In this document: piece by piece, positions 1 through 7,545 of the stretch
How the letters are laid out: each line of letters begins with the position of its first letter
Numbering within the stretch: position 1 is the stretch's first letter
NCBI GenBank assembly: GCA_902362435.1
Contig: CABIWW010000004.1
Span: 62,001 to 126,000 of the forward strand
Length of the DNA stretch: 64,000 nt
Origin: Eubacteriaceae bacterium
GTDB lineage: Bacteria > Bacillota > Clostridia > Peptostreptococcales > Anaerovoracaceae
Direction of reading: 5' to 3'
Position numbers and translations under genes: made by a program
The notes under the pieces: generated by a model
Database searches by the model: none
Seen by the model: the letters and a program-made list of their open reading frames with translations, nothing else
What the model was told of the DNA's origin: nothing

Positions 1-1314
1 GACTGCCAGATAAATAATCCCCAGCGCTGTCCAGATACATCCCAGGATCTTCGCACTTGTCCCGACAAATATGAATGCAACGACAAGTACGGCTACGCCG
101 GCCCATGGTAAAATCAGATACATTACGATGTTCTTCAGGCCTTTACGCTGGCGTTTCTTTACAAAGAACAATACGAATACTGAGAAATTCACCATGATAA
201 AACCTATTATAACACCAAATGATACCAGCTCCATTGCAGCCATTAAATTGTCAGCAAAGAAAATCCCCATACATGATATCAGCGTTATCAGTATGATATT
301 CTTTACCGGCGTATTGAATTTCGGTGAAACCGAACCGAAAAATTTCTTCGGCAGCGCATTGTCACGACCCATACCAAGAAGTATTCTCGACGCAGCTCCT
401 ACGGCAGCTAACGAACAGATAAACGAGGCACAATTATCTACTACAAAGAAAATATCTCCGGCCCAGCCGCTTCCGATGCCATCATAGAATTCGTACACGC
501 CTGTATCCGGATCCTGTATCAGCTGCACACCTTCCGGCCAGGCTATATTCATGCAGTATGATGTGATAAAGAACAATACGCCTGCGCCGACACAAGTCAG
601 CATGATAGCCGGTGTCATGATTTTCTCCGGATTCTTTGTTTCCTCTGCCATCGTAGTGACTGCATCAAAACCTACAAAAGACAGACACAACACTGCTGAA
701 GCATTTATAACTGCAGAGATGTTGAAGGTGTCCGGATCGTATATCGCTCTGGCAGATAAGATCGACCCCGCGCCTCCGCCTTTACATACATATATGATAC
801 AGAGAACGATCGTCAGTACCGTGAATGCGATCTGCGCAACAATGATTATCGTATCGACGATCGATGCGAGCTTTGCCCCTACTATGTTAAGGAAAGCTGC
901 TATCGCTGCTACAATCAGCATTGCCAGCCATGTAGGTACTACCGGAAAATATAGATTCACATAAATTCCTATGAGCAGAAAGCCCGACATCGGCAGCAGA
1001 AGGTAATCCAGCAGCATTATCCATCCGGTAATAAAGCCTATATGCGGCTGTACAGATTTATGCACATAAACATATGCAGATCCTGCTACAGGGAATTCCT
1101 TTACCATCCTCGTGTAGCTGTATGCTGTGATAGTCATCAGTACCGTTGTTATCAGCAGTGCCAGTGGATAATGTCCCGCGGTCCCTGATTCCGCAGTCCA
1201 TATCCCGTAATAATTGAATACTACAGTAGGCGCCAGATACGCAAGACCGAAGCCTACGAGCAGCGGCAGATTAAGCGTTCTTTTCAGTTCGCCCTGAGTT
1301 TGTGATTGACTCAT
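1..1314 (-). CDS. APC-family amino-acid permease (C-terminus beyond window)
   Basis: A 438-codon reading frame starts at 1314 and runs off the left edge. The protein is strongly hydrophobic. It begins MSQSQTQGELKRTLNLPLL and then shows the APC-superfamily first helix (GFGLAYLAPTVVF), followed by at least ten further membrane segments and conserved patches such as FVGFDAVTTMAEETKNP, typical of permeases that import amino acids or polyamines by proton symport. The start is supported by an AAGGAG ribosome binding site about 7 bases upstream; an upstream ATG at 1319 stops after two codons. The substrate cannot be told from sequence. It is the only gene left of the folate operon and is separated from it by a terminator, so it is probably its own transcription unit. 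Confidence 0.85.
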   Translation of the reverse strand, partial: MSQSQTQGELKRTLNLPLLVGFGLAYLAPTVVFNYYGIWTAESGTAGHYPLALLITTVLMTITAYSYTRMVKEFPVAGSAYVYVHKSVQPHIGFITGWIMLLDYLLLPMSGFLLIGIYVNLYFPVVPTWLAMLIVAAIAAFLNIVGAKLASIVDTIIIVAQIAFTVLTIVLCIIYVCKGGGAGSILSARAIYDPDTFNISAVINASAVLCLSFVGFDAVTTMAEETKNPEKIMTPAIMLTCVGAGVLFFITSYCMNIAWPEGVQLIQDPDTGVYEFYDGIGSGWAGDIFFVVDNCASFICSLAAVGAASRILLGMGRDNALPKKFFGSVSPKFNTPVKNIILITLISCMGIFFADNLMAAMELVSFGVIIGFIMVNFSVFVLFFVKKRQRKGLKNIVMYLILPWAGVAVLVVAFIFVGTSAKILGCIWTALGIIYLAV

Positions 1315-1343
1315 GTCATTTTCTCCTTTTATTCTTATTTTTC

Positions 1344-1362
1344 TGATAACTGCATGTTATCA
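1344..1362. repeat. Inverted repeat in the permease leader, possible operator
   Basis: TGATAAC-TGCAT-GTTATCA: perfect 7-base arms with a 5-base spacer, about 30 bases upstream of the permease start. Size and placement suit a dimeric repressor site, but no regulator is identified. Confidence 0.4.
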
Positions 1363-1551
1363 CTTGAAAGACTTTTGCTCAATTTCAATTATTCCTTTTT
1401 TGTCAAAAAAAAATATAAAAATAAGCAACTGTTCTGTCTTTGCGGCAGCCATCAGACTACCCGATATCCTGCGTTTTGCATCAAAACACCGCAAAAAAGA
1501 ACAAAAGTAGCTTCGCCACATATTTTCATATGAAACTTTTGTTGATATTCC

Positions 1552-1575
1552 GGAAATATCGAAATCGATATTTCC
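1552..1575. repeat. Inverted repeat, 11-base arms
   Basis: GGAAATATCGA-AA-TCGATATTTCC, a perfect inverted repeat with only two bases between the arms. It lies in the AT-rich gap between permease and folD. The tight spacing favours a protein-binding palindrome over an RNA hairpin. The rest of the 1315-1673 gap shows a poly-A/T tract near 1405-1425 but no gene. Confidence 0.4.
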
Positions 1576-1583
1576 TACATAAT

Positions 1584-1623
1584 AAAAAAGCACCTGTTTT
1601 ATCAGATCATGATAAACAAGTGC
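1584..1623 (-). terminator. Rho-independent terminator of the fhs-fchA-folD operon
   Basis: Read on the minus strand: a stem of AGCACTTGTTTATCA against TGATAAAACAGGTGCT (one mismatch and one bulge), a short loop, then a run of six T. It lies about 50 bases past the folD stop. Confidence 0.85.
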
Positions 1624-1673
1624 TCTGCATCATCCTGTAAATATGTGCCGGCTTATTTCGCATCTATTGCGTT

Positions 1674-2534
1674 TTATGCCTTGTATGCCTTCTCTGCCGC
1701 CTCGATAACGTGCTTCATCAGCACCGCGGTCGTAACGCTGCCCACTCCTCCCGGAACAGGCGTTATCGCTGATGCGTTTTCCGATACCGCATCGAAATCC
1801 ACATCTCCGCACAGCTTGCCTTCATCGTCTATATTAATACCCACATCTATTATTATCTTGCCGTCTCCGGTGATATCCGGTCCGACCATCTTCGCTTTAC
1901 CCACAGCTGCAACGATAATATCGGCATCGTGCCCGACTGAACTCATGACATCGCTTCCCGTCCTGCTGTGACAGATCGTTACCGTGGCATTCCTTCGCAG
2001 CATCATCATAGCGACAGGCTTGCCTATCACGAGACTCCTGCCTATGACCGCCACGCGCTTTCCTGCCGGATCATATCCGTAATGATCCAGCATTTCCATG
2101 CATGCCTGTGCAGTGCACGGCGGAAATCCCGCGTCACTGTCCATGAACACTCCGGCCATCGACCCTGCAGTTATGCCGTCCACGTCTTTTTCCGGCGCGA
2201 GCGCGGCACACACTGCCTTTTCATCGATATGTCCGGGCATCGGTCTGAATATCAGCACGCCGTGTATGCTGTCATCTCGATTTATCTTATCCAGCTCAGC
2301 CAGCAGTTCGTCCTGCGTGATCGCTTCATCATAAATGAACTGTTTCACATCCACGCCCGTCTGCGCGGCGCGCTTCATCGCACCCCTCTCGTACGACAGG
2401 TCTCCCGGATTCTCACCGAGTCTCACTATCGCCAGAGTCGGACACATACCGCCCTTCCTGAGCTCATCTGCCTTTATCACATTTTTTTCAGTAAGTCTGT
2501 CAGCGACATCTTTCCCCCTGAGTATTTCAGTCAT
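1674..2534 (-). CDS. folD: Methylene-THF dehydrogenase FolD, cyclohydrolase residues replaced
   Basis: FolD-family protein of 286 residues (family usually 280-300). Family motifs: DVDG (117-120), the Rossmann nucleotide site VIGRSLVIGKPV (about 165-176) and the C-terminal PVPGGVGS signature. FolD normally oxidises 5,10-methylene-THF and hydrolyses methenyl-THF. The catalytic lysine of the Y-V-x-x-K motif is alanine here (A52 in SYERGAMKR), and the glutamine of the VQLPLP motif is phenylalanine (F96 in VLIFRPMP). From known E. coli and human mutants these changes should abolish cyclohydrolase activity while sparing the dehydrogenase; this is inference. FchA, encoded 3 bases upstream, probably supplies the missing step. 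Last gene of the operon; its ribosome binding site lies in the end of fchA. Confidence 0.92.
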   Translation of the reverse strand: MTEILRGKDVADRLTEKNVIKADELRKGGMCPTLAIVRLGENPGDLSYERGAMKRAAQTGVDVKQFIYDEAITQDELLAELDKINRDDSIHGVLIFRPMPGHIDEKAVCAALAPEKDVDGITAGSMAGVFMDSDAGFPPCTAQACMEMLDHYGYDPAGKRVAVIGRSLVIGKPVAMMMLRRNATVTICHSRTGSDVMSSVGHDADIIVAAVGKAKMVGPDITGDGKIIIDVGINIDDEGKLCGDVDFDAVSENASAITPVPGGVGSVTTAVLMKHVIEAAEKAYKA

Positions 2535-2537
2535 ATA

Positions 2538-3170
2538 TTACCCCCGCAGCCTGTCAGCGACCATCTCAAAAACTTCATCTGCCATCGTTGCGTAATTCAT
2601 CAGATGCATAGCGCATATGGTGTTCAGCTCGTCAGCGCGCTTTCTGTTCGTCATCGATCCCGTGTTTATGTACACGTTTAGGCTTGCCGCCTGAAGCGCC
2701 GACTTGCAGATTATCGCGCTGGCTCCCGCATCGCTCACCGCCAGCCTGGAGCCTTTGGCAGCGAATTCCTTCGAAAGCTCTATAGCCCTGCCGCATTTTT
2801 CCATTATGCTGATCGGAACACTGCACGCATTCTCCAGAGCCTCTTCGAGAAGAGCCGCTTTATTTTCCTTTTCGATATCAGTCTCCGCTTTCATACCGTA
2901 AAGCTCGGACAGCGGCCTGAATATGTCTATGTCAGCCTGCACGAGCTCCAGAAGCTCAGCCTGCAGACTGTCCGCCTCGCGCGCGAGCTCGAGCATTTCC
3001 GCCTGGACGTCAGCATATTTTTTCTTTCCAAGCGTGAGCGAACCCACCATTCTCCCGAGTGCCGCTCCCAGCGCTCCTACAAGCGCAGAAACACTGCCGC
3101 CTCCGGGCACCGGCGTTTTTCCCGCCGTATTTTCAACGAATTCTCTGCATGTCTTATCGGTATAAAGCAT
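2538..3170 (-). CDS. fchA: Cyclodeaminase/cyclohydrolase family protein (methenyl-THF cyclohydrolase)
   Basis: 210-residue, mostly helical protein of the formiminotransferase-cyclodeaminase C-terminal family. The signature is PVPGGGSVSALVGALGAALG (residues 21-40), the glycine-rich folate site. In Clostridia, FchA acts as 5,10-methenyl-THF cyclohydrolase or formimino-THF cyclodeaminase in the cytoplasm. The setting here, between fhs and a FolD lacking its cyclohydrolase residues, favours the cyclohydrolase role. The start at 3170 has an excellent AGGAGGT site 5 bases upstream. Middle gene of fhs-fchA-folD, 30 bases after fhs. Confidence 0.9.
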   Translation of the reverse strand: MLYTDKTCREFVENTAGKTPVPGGGSVSALVGALGAALGRMVGSLTLGKKKYADVQAEMLELAREADSLQAELLELVQADIDIFRPLSELYGMKAETDIEKENKAALLEEALENACSVPISIMEKCGRAIELSKEFAAKGSRLAVSDAGASAIICKSALQAASLNVYINTGSMTNRKRADELNTICAMHLMNYATMADEVFEMVADRLRG

Positions 3171-3200
3171 GATACCTCCTGTTATCCTGCGGTCCCGGGA

Positions 3201-4877
3201 TCAGAAGAGTCCCGAGATCTTTCCTGTACTGTCAACGTCTATTTTCTCTGCCGCCGGTCTCTTCGGCAGTCCCGGCATCGTCATAATATCTCCTGTGAGC
3301 GCCACTATAAAGCCTGCGCCTGCTGAAACCTTGAGGTTTCTTACCGTAAGTGTAAAGCCCTTCGGAGCGCCGAGCAGAGTCTGATCGTCCGAGAAGCTGT
3401 ACTGTGTCTTGGCAACGCATATCGGCAGTTTTCCAAAGCCCAGAACTTCCAGCTGTCTGAGTTGCTTCATCGCTGCCGGCAGGATGCTGATATCGTCTGC
3501 GTGATATATCTTCTGAGCTATCGCTCTTATTTTCTCTTCAATAGAAAGCTCTGTATCGTATGCAAATCTGAAATCGCTGTCTGCCTCGCAGAGTCTCACG
3601 ACTTCTTCCGCAAGTGCGATACCGCCTTCACCGCCCTTGCCCCATACTTCGCTGAGCGCAACGTTCACGCCGAGCTCTCTGCACTTGTCTTCGACGAGCT
3701 TCAGCTCTGCCTCGGTGTCGGTAGGGAATCTGTTGATCGCTACCACTGCCGGGAGGCCGTATACTCCGGTTATGTTCTCAACGTGCTGGAGCAGATTAGG
3801 AAGTCCTTTTTCCAGAGCTTCGAGGTTTTCCGTACCCAGCTCGCCCTTCGCTGCACCTCCGTGATGCTTGAGTGCTCTTACAGTAGCGACAACGACTACG
3901 GCTGAAGGTCTGATTCCTGACATCCTGCACTTTATATCGAGGAATTTCTCAGCGCCGAGGTCGGCTCCGAAGCCCGCCTCTGTCACTACATAATCAGCCA
4001 TCTTCATCGCCATTCTTGTAGCCATCACTGAATTGCATCCGTGTGCGATGTTTGCAAAAGGTCCGCCGTGTATGAACGCAGGGGTATGCTCGAGCGTCTG
4101 TACGAGATTCGGCTTGAGCGCGTCTTTCAGGAGTGCTGTCATCGCGCCCTGTGCATTGAGCTGTCCCGCAGTTACCGGCTCGTCGTCATAGCTGTAGCCT
4201 ACTATTATATTTGATATCCTCTGCTTCAGGTCATCTATCCCGGAAGACAGGCAGAGTATCGCCATGATCTCGCTCGCAACGGTGATATCGAATCCGTCTT
4301 CTCTCGGTGTTCCGTTTGCCTTGCCGCCGAGACCGTCTGTTATGAATCTGAGCTGTCTGTCGTTCATGTCGACGCATCTCTTCCATGTGATCCTTCTCGG
4401 GTCTATCCTGAGCTCGTTGCCCTGCTGTATGTGATTGTCGATCATCGCTGCCAGCAGATTGTTGGCTGCGCCTATCGCGTGCATGTCTCCTGTAAAGTGC
4501 AGGTTGATGTCTTCCATCGGCACCACCTGAGCATATCCGCCGCCGGCTGCTCCGCCCTTTACGCCGAACACCGGTCCGAGCGAAGGCTCTCTGAGAGCCA
4601 CCAGCACGTTCTTGTCTATCTTTCTGAGAGCGTCGGCAAGTCCTACTGTAGTGGTCGTCTTGCCTTCGCCTGCAGGCGTCGGTGATATCGCCGTCACAAG
4701 TATCACCTTGCCGTCTTTTTCATCCTTCTTGTCATTCAGTAAATTGTAATCGACCTTCGCCTTATAGTTGCCGTACAGCTCTATGTATCTGCTGTCCAGG
4801 CCTGCAGAAGCGGCGATTTCCTGAATGTTCCTCATTTCCGTTTCCTGTGCGATCTGAATGTCGGTTTTGAATTCCAT
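3201..4877 (-). CDS. fhs: Formate-tetrahydrofolate ligase
   Basis: 558 residues, the usual length. Fhs makes 10-formyl-THF from formate, THF and ATP, feeding purine synthesis, formyl-Met-tRNA and, in acetogens, the methyl branch. The P-loop-like ATP site is [14 protein letters not shown] (residues 63-76). Other family stretches are [17 protein letters not shown] and the C-terminal [15 protein letters not shown]. An in-frame ATG at 4910 was rejected: the ATG at 4877 sits 7 bases after AAAGGA and gives the family N-terminus [11 protein letters not shown]. First gene of the one-carbon operon; the leader holds a ZTP riboswitch and terminator (5055-5154) and three repeats with hairpins. Expression should rise when ZTP accumulates, that is, when formyl-THF is scarce. 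Confidence 0.96.
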   Translation of the reverse strand: MEFKTDIQIAQETEMRNIQEIAASAGLDSRYIELYGNYKAKVDYNLLNDKKDEKDGKVILVTAISPTPAGEGKTTTTVGLADALRKIDKNVLVALREPSLGPVFGVKGGAAGGGYAQVVPMEDINLHFTGDMHAIGAANNLLAAMIDNHIQQGNELRIDPRRITWKRCVDMNDRQLRFITDGLGGKANGTPREDGFDITVASEIMAILCLSSGIDDLKQRISNIIVGYSYDDEPVTAGQLNAQGAMTALLKDALKPNLVQTLEHTPAFIHGGPFANIAHGCNSVMATRMAMKMADYVVTEAGFGADLGAEKFLDIKCRMSGIRPSAVVVVATVRALKHHGGAAKGELGTENLEALEKGLPNLLQHVENITGVYGLPAVVAINRFPTDTEAELKLVEDKCRELGVNVALSEVWGKGGEGGIALAEEVVRLCEADSDFRFAYDTELSIEEKIRAIAQKIYHADDISILPAAMKQLRQLEVLGFGKLPICVAKTQYSFSDDQTLLGAPKGFTLTVRNLKVSAGAGFIVALTGDIMTMPGLPKRPAAEKIDVDSTGKISGLF

Positions 4878-4888
4878 AATTTCATTCC

Positions 4889-5037
4889 TTTCATCTGTTT
4901 GTCGACGCATGCCGACATCAGGTTATCCTCTTGAGGGTTTCATTGGGATGTCGGCGCACGCCGACATCAGGTCATACCCTTGCGGTGTTTCATCTGTCTG
5001 TCAGCCGGAAGCCGGCATCATGCTGCACCCCTGCGTG
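4889..5037 (-). repeat. Three tandem ~50-bp repeats in the fhs leader
   Basis: Three diverged units with period 49-50 bases; on the plus strand each opens with TTTCAT (4889, 4938, 4988). Each holds a palindrome: in unit 2 TGTCGGCG-CA-CGCCGACA is perfect, in units 1 and 3 it is degraded. In the transcript every unit ends in ATGAAA, and the last of these runs straight into the fhs ribosome binding site. The array lies between the riboswitch terminator and the fhs start. Confidence 0.8.
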
Positions 5038-5054
5038 ATCCCTGATTTGAATGC

Positions 5055-5099
5055 GAAAAGAGCCAGACTGCCCGGGCTCTCTGCCCAGACGGTCGGCTC
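5055..5099 (-). terminator. Riboswitch-controlled terminator upstream of fhs
   Basis: On the minus strand, GAGCC...TGGGC pairs with GCCCGGGCAGTCTGGCTC across a 5-base loop (about 17 pairs with one mismatch and one bulge) and is followed by TTTT. Its 5' arm contains the aptamer's CCGTCTGGGC segment, so ligand binding and terminator folding exclude each other: a classic transcription-attenuation switch. Confidence 0.85.
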
Positions 5100-5154
5100 A
5101 CTTTTTCATTATACTTCACGTGGTCGATTCCACTATTACCGTCAGTCGTATAAC
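5082..5154 (-). promoter_or_regulatory. ZTP (pfl) riboswitch aptamer
   Basis: Read on the minus strand: P1 5' strand GTTATAC (5154-5148), the conserved GACTGACGG junction, P2 GTGG-loop-CCAC, P1 3' strand GTATAAT, a linker, and the conserved 3' segment CCGTCTGGGCA (5092-5082). The family's pseudoknot pairs GGCGG with CCGCC; here it is GACGG with CCGTC, a compensatory change that keeps pairing. Known pfl RNAs sit before fhs, folD, glyA and purH and sense ZTP/ZMP, the purine precursor that builds up when 10-formyl-THF is limiting. Position, structure and the overlapping terminator all agree. Confidence 0.88.
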
Positions 5155-5160
5155 GGTTTT

Positions 5161-5189
5161 ATATTACCATGAAAAGACCCTGCGGGCAA
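5161..5189 (-). promoter_or_regulatory. Promoter of the fhs operon
   Basis: Minus strand: -35 TTGCCC (5189-5184), 17-base spacer, -10 TAATAT (5166-5161), with an extended TGG just upstream of the -10. Transcription would begin near 5154, exactly the 5' end of the ZTP aptamer. Confidence 0.7.
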
Positions 5190-5236
5190 GCTTTTTTGAT
5201 GCGCCCGGCGACGCTCACCGCATTCCGCAGCGCCTG

Positions 5237-5938
5237 TCATTCGAAATATTTTTTCAGAAACGTCTTCCTGTGTATCGGACATATGCCCCGGCTGTCGATA
5301 CCCTCGTAATGCTGTCTGGTGCCGTAGCCCTTGTTCTTCTCGAATCCGTAGCCCGGGAACTCCTGCGCATACCCGACCATCATCCTGTCTCTCGTCACCT
5401 TCGCGACGATCGACGCCGCTGCGATGCAGAGTATCTTCGCATCGCCCTTTATCACCGACTCCTGGGGTATATCGATATCCTCTATCTCAACTGCATCGAA
5501 CAGTACATAGTCGATCCCGCCTGCAATTCCAGCTGCATCTCCGCCGCTGCGCGCACTGCGGCTTTCCAGCATCGCATCCAGCCCCGAGATCGCCTGCCTC
5601 ATGGCCTGCTTCGTCGCCTGCAGGATATTCATCTCATCTATCACATCGTGGTCTGCCATGCCTATGCCGTAGGCCACGGCTTTCTCCATTATCACATCGT
5701 AAAGCTCCTCGCGCTTCTTTTCGGAAAGCTTCTTTGAATCATCGACGCCGAGCGCATCGAAATCGTCCGGTAGCACCACGGCTGCTGCGACTACAGGGCC
5801 TGCAAGAGGTCCGCGTCCAACTTCATCGACTCCCGCGATATTGCGGTATCCCGCAGCATGCAGCTCCGCTTCACGTTCTTTCATCTCGGCCAGACGCGCT
5901 TTCTGCCTTTCCAGCCTTTCTGCTTTTGTCATTCCCAT
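5237..5938 (-). CDS. rnhB: Ribonuclease HII
   Basis: About 233 residues. RNase HII cleaves the RNA strand of RNA/DNA hybrids and excises single ribonucleotides from DNA. The metal-binding DEVGRGPLAGP motif sits near residue 39, the second acid is in VDDSKKLSEKKRE, and the conserved KGDAKILCIAAASIVAKVTRD stretch contains the family's last helices. An open frame extends to 6019 inside rbgA, but the ATG at 5938 is preferred because it follows an AAAGG site and leaves only a 40-base gap after the rbgA stop; an ATG two codons later is also possible. A coiled, charged N-terminal segment (KAERLERQKARLAEMKERE) precedes the catalytic core. The rbgA-rnhB pairing matches B. subtilis. Confidence 0.92.
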   Translation of the reverse strand: MGMTKAERLERQKARLAEMKEREAELHAAGYRNIAGVDEVGRGPLAGPVVAAAVVLPDDFDALGVDDSKKLSEKKREELYDVIMEKAVAYGIGMADHDVIDEMNILQATKQAMRQAISGLDAMLESRSARSGGDAAGIAGGIDYVLFDAVEIEDIDIPQESVIKGDAKILCIAAASIVAKVTRDRMMVGYAQEFPGYGFEKNKGYGTRQHYEGIDSRGICPIHRKTFLKKYFE

Positions 5939-5978
5939 ATCAGCTCTGCCTTTCTCTGCTCTCTGCCCGGCACGCCGA

Positions 5979-6854
5979 TCAGCTGCCGCTTTCCGAAACA
6001 CCATCAGAAGTGTCGGCATTCTGCGGCTTTTCCAGCGTTATACGTCCTATCTTCGCGCTTCTGAACTCGTCGAGCACCAGTCTGCCTATGCGCTCGTAGT
6101 CGATGCGCTTGCCCGGCAGTATGCAGCCTCTCTTCACAGCCATGTTCTCCATGTTTTCCAGCGGAGTTTCCGCGATCTCATCCAGCTTGTAGCGCTCCAT
6201 CAGCATCTCCGGATACTGCGACGCCAGCACGCCGATCAGCTCCATCCCCAGCGTCGGCACATCGAGTATCTCGTCCTTTATCGAGCCGCAGAAGGCGAGA
6301 TCCATACCTGCTTTAGGGTCTTCGAACTTAGGCCACAGTATGCCCGGCGTATCGAGCAGCTGCATGCCGTTTTTCAGCTTCAGCCACTGTTTTCCTCTGG
6401 TGACTCCCGGCCTGTCTCCCGTCTGCGCGCTCTTTTTTCCCGTCATCCTGTTTATCAGCGACGATTTGCCGACATTCGGGACTCCTACTATCATCAGCCT
6501 GAACGGCTTCTGCATGCTACGCTCTCTGTTTTTTTCTTCGGCCATTTTCTCCAGTATCCCGAACAGCTGCTTCACGCCTGTCCCGCTCATGCAGTTCATG
6601 GAAAGCGCACGGCTGCCTTCTTTTCTGAAGTGTTCCTCCCAGCTGCGGCTCATGCTGCCGTCAGCCAGATCGCTCTTGTTGAGCACGATTATCCGCGGCT
6701 TGCTCTTCACCAGCTCATCTATTATCGGATTCCTGCTCGAAACAGGTATCCTGGCGTCTATCACCTCGATTACCGCATCGACAAGCCTGAGGTTTTCCTG
6801 TATCAGCTCACGCGTTTTTTTCATATGCCCGGGGTACCAGTTGATATTTTCCAT
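5979..6854 (-). CDS. rbgA: Ribosome biogenesis GTPase RbgA (YlqF)
   Basis: 291 residues. Circularly permuted GTPase: the NKSD motif (G4, about residue 60) comes before the P-loop GVPNVGKSS (G1, about 124-132) and DTPGILWPKF (G3). It opens with the family N-terminus INWYPGHMKKTRELI. RbgA is needed for a late step of 50S subunit assembly and requires L16 loading. It lies downstream of rplS, a common Firmicutes order, with a terminator in the gap, and upstream of rnhB. Confidence 0.95.
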   Translation of the reverse strand: MENINWYPGHMKKTRELIQENLRLVDAVIEVIDARIPVSSRNPIIDELVKSKPRIIVLNKSDLADGSMSRSWEEHFRKEGSRALSMNCMSGTGVKQLFGILEKMAEEKNRERSMQKPFRLMIVGVPNVGKSSLINRMTGKKSAQTGDRPGVTRGKQWLKLKNGMQLLDTPGILWPKFEDPKAGMDLAFCGSIKDEILDVPTLGMELIGVLASQYPEMLMERYKLDEIAETPLENMENMAVKRGCILPGKRIDYERIGRLVLDEFRSAKIGRITLEKPQNADTSDGVSESGS

Positions 6855-6909
6855 TGATTCCGCCTTTCTTCATTTTTTCTTCTGTATTTCAGTATTTTGT
6901 CTCTATATT

Positions 6910-6932
6910 GAAAAGGAGCCTTAAAGGCTCCT
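6910..6932 (-). terminator. Terminator after rplS
   Basis: AGGAGCCTT and AAGGCTCCT form a 9-base perfect inverted repeat, with TTTT on the minus-strand side and six T on the plus-strand side. It starts 6 bases past the rplS stop and separates rplS from rbgA. Confidence 0.85.
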
Positions 6933-6937
6933 CTTTT

Positions 6938-7285
6938 TTATTTTTCTTCTTTTGTCTTGATCTTAGCTGATTTACCGGTTCTTTCACGCATGTAGTGAAG
7001 TCTTGCTCTTCTTACAGCACCCTTTCTTACAACTTCGATCTTCTCAACCAGCGGTGAGTGGATAGGGAATGTCTTTTCAACACCTACACCTGAAGCGATC
7101 CTTCTTACTGTGAATGTCTCGCCGATGCCGCCGTTCTGTCTCTTTAAAACAAAGCCTTCGAATATCTGGATTCTTTCTCTGTTTCCTTCCTTGATCTTAA
7201 CGTGCACCTTTACCGTGTCACCAACTCCGAAAGCAGGGATATCAGATTTGATATATTCCTGTACAACTGAATCTAATACGTTCAT
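6938..7285 (-). CDS. rplS: 50S ribosomal protein L19
   Basis: 115 residues, the usual L19 length. It shows the family features [22 protein letters not shown], the FEGFVLKRQ stretch, [17 protein letters not shown] and the basic [11 protein letters not shown] tail. L19 sits at the 30S/50S interface. The codon usage is that of a highly expressed gene. AAGGAGG lies 8 bases before the start. It has its own promoter and a structured leader upstream and a strong terminator immediately downstream. Confidence 0.98.
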   Translation of the reverse strand: MNVLDSVVQEYIKSDIPAFGVGDTVKVHVKIKEGNRERIQIFEGFVLKRQNGGIGETFTVRRIASGVGVEKTFPIHSPLVEKIEVVRKGAVRRARLHYMRERTGKSAKIKTKEEK

Positions 7286-7363
7286 TGATTCTTCCTCCTT
7301 AATTCCTAGACGTTCTTGGCTATGACCCGTTCATAAGACCAGAGGACCGCCCGTAATACCAAG
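7286..7363 (-). promoter_or_regulatory. rplS leader, possible L19 autoregulatory element
   Basis: The transcribed leader between the promoter and rplS is about 75 bases. It can close a long-range stem CTTGG (7363-7359) with CCAAG (7319-7315) around smaller GC-rich helices. L19 leader RNAs are known in Firmicutes; I cannot fold this one against the family model, so the identity is tentative. Confidence 0.35.
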
Positions 7364-7365
7364 AT

Positions 7366-7395
7366 ATTATACTACAGAACATGTACACGGTTCAA
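7366..7395 (-). promoter_or_regulatory. rplS promoter
   Basis: Minus strand: -35 TTGAAC (7395-7390), 18-base spacer, -10 TATAAT (7371-7366). Near-consensus, as expected for a ribosomal protein gene. Confidence 0.75.
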
Positions 7396-7545
7396 GCACT
7401 TTTTCCCGTACATCCCGAAAACTCCCGAAAAACATCAGCATACCGGAAAGCTGCAGCTTTACACCTCCATACCGTGCAGCCGTAGCGTCACTGCTGTAAG
7501 ACCATTGAGCCGGGATCCCGCTGCGCACATCCGCCGGTAATGCAG

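Noticed and set aside
5108..5113. TATAAT on the minus strand upstream of fhs, first read as a promoter
   Set aside because: It is part of the 3' strand of riboswitch stem P1 and has no -35; the better promoter is at 5161-5189.
5938..6019. Upstream start of rnhB at 6019, and upstream starts for fhs (4910), VTC (18255), spoVS (14943) and the surface protein (9927)
   Set aside because: In each case a better ribosome binding site precedes an inner ATG that also matches the family N-terminus, or the upstream codons overlap a promoter or another gene.
7447..7460. Perfect 14-base palindrome AAAGCTGCAGCTTT after xerD
   Set aside because: No loop and no T-run, so it is not a terminator, and a single palindrome of this length in GC-balanced DNA can be chance.
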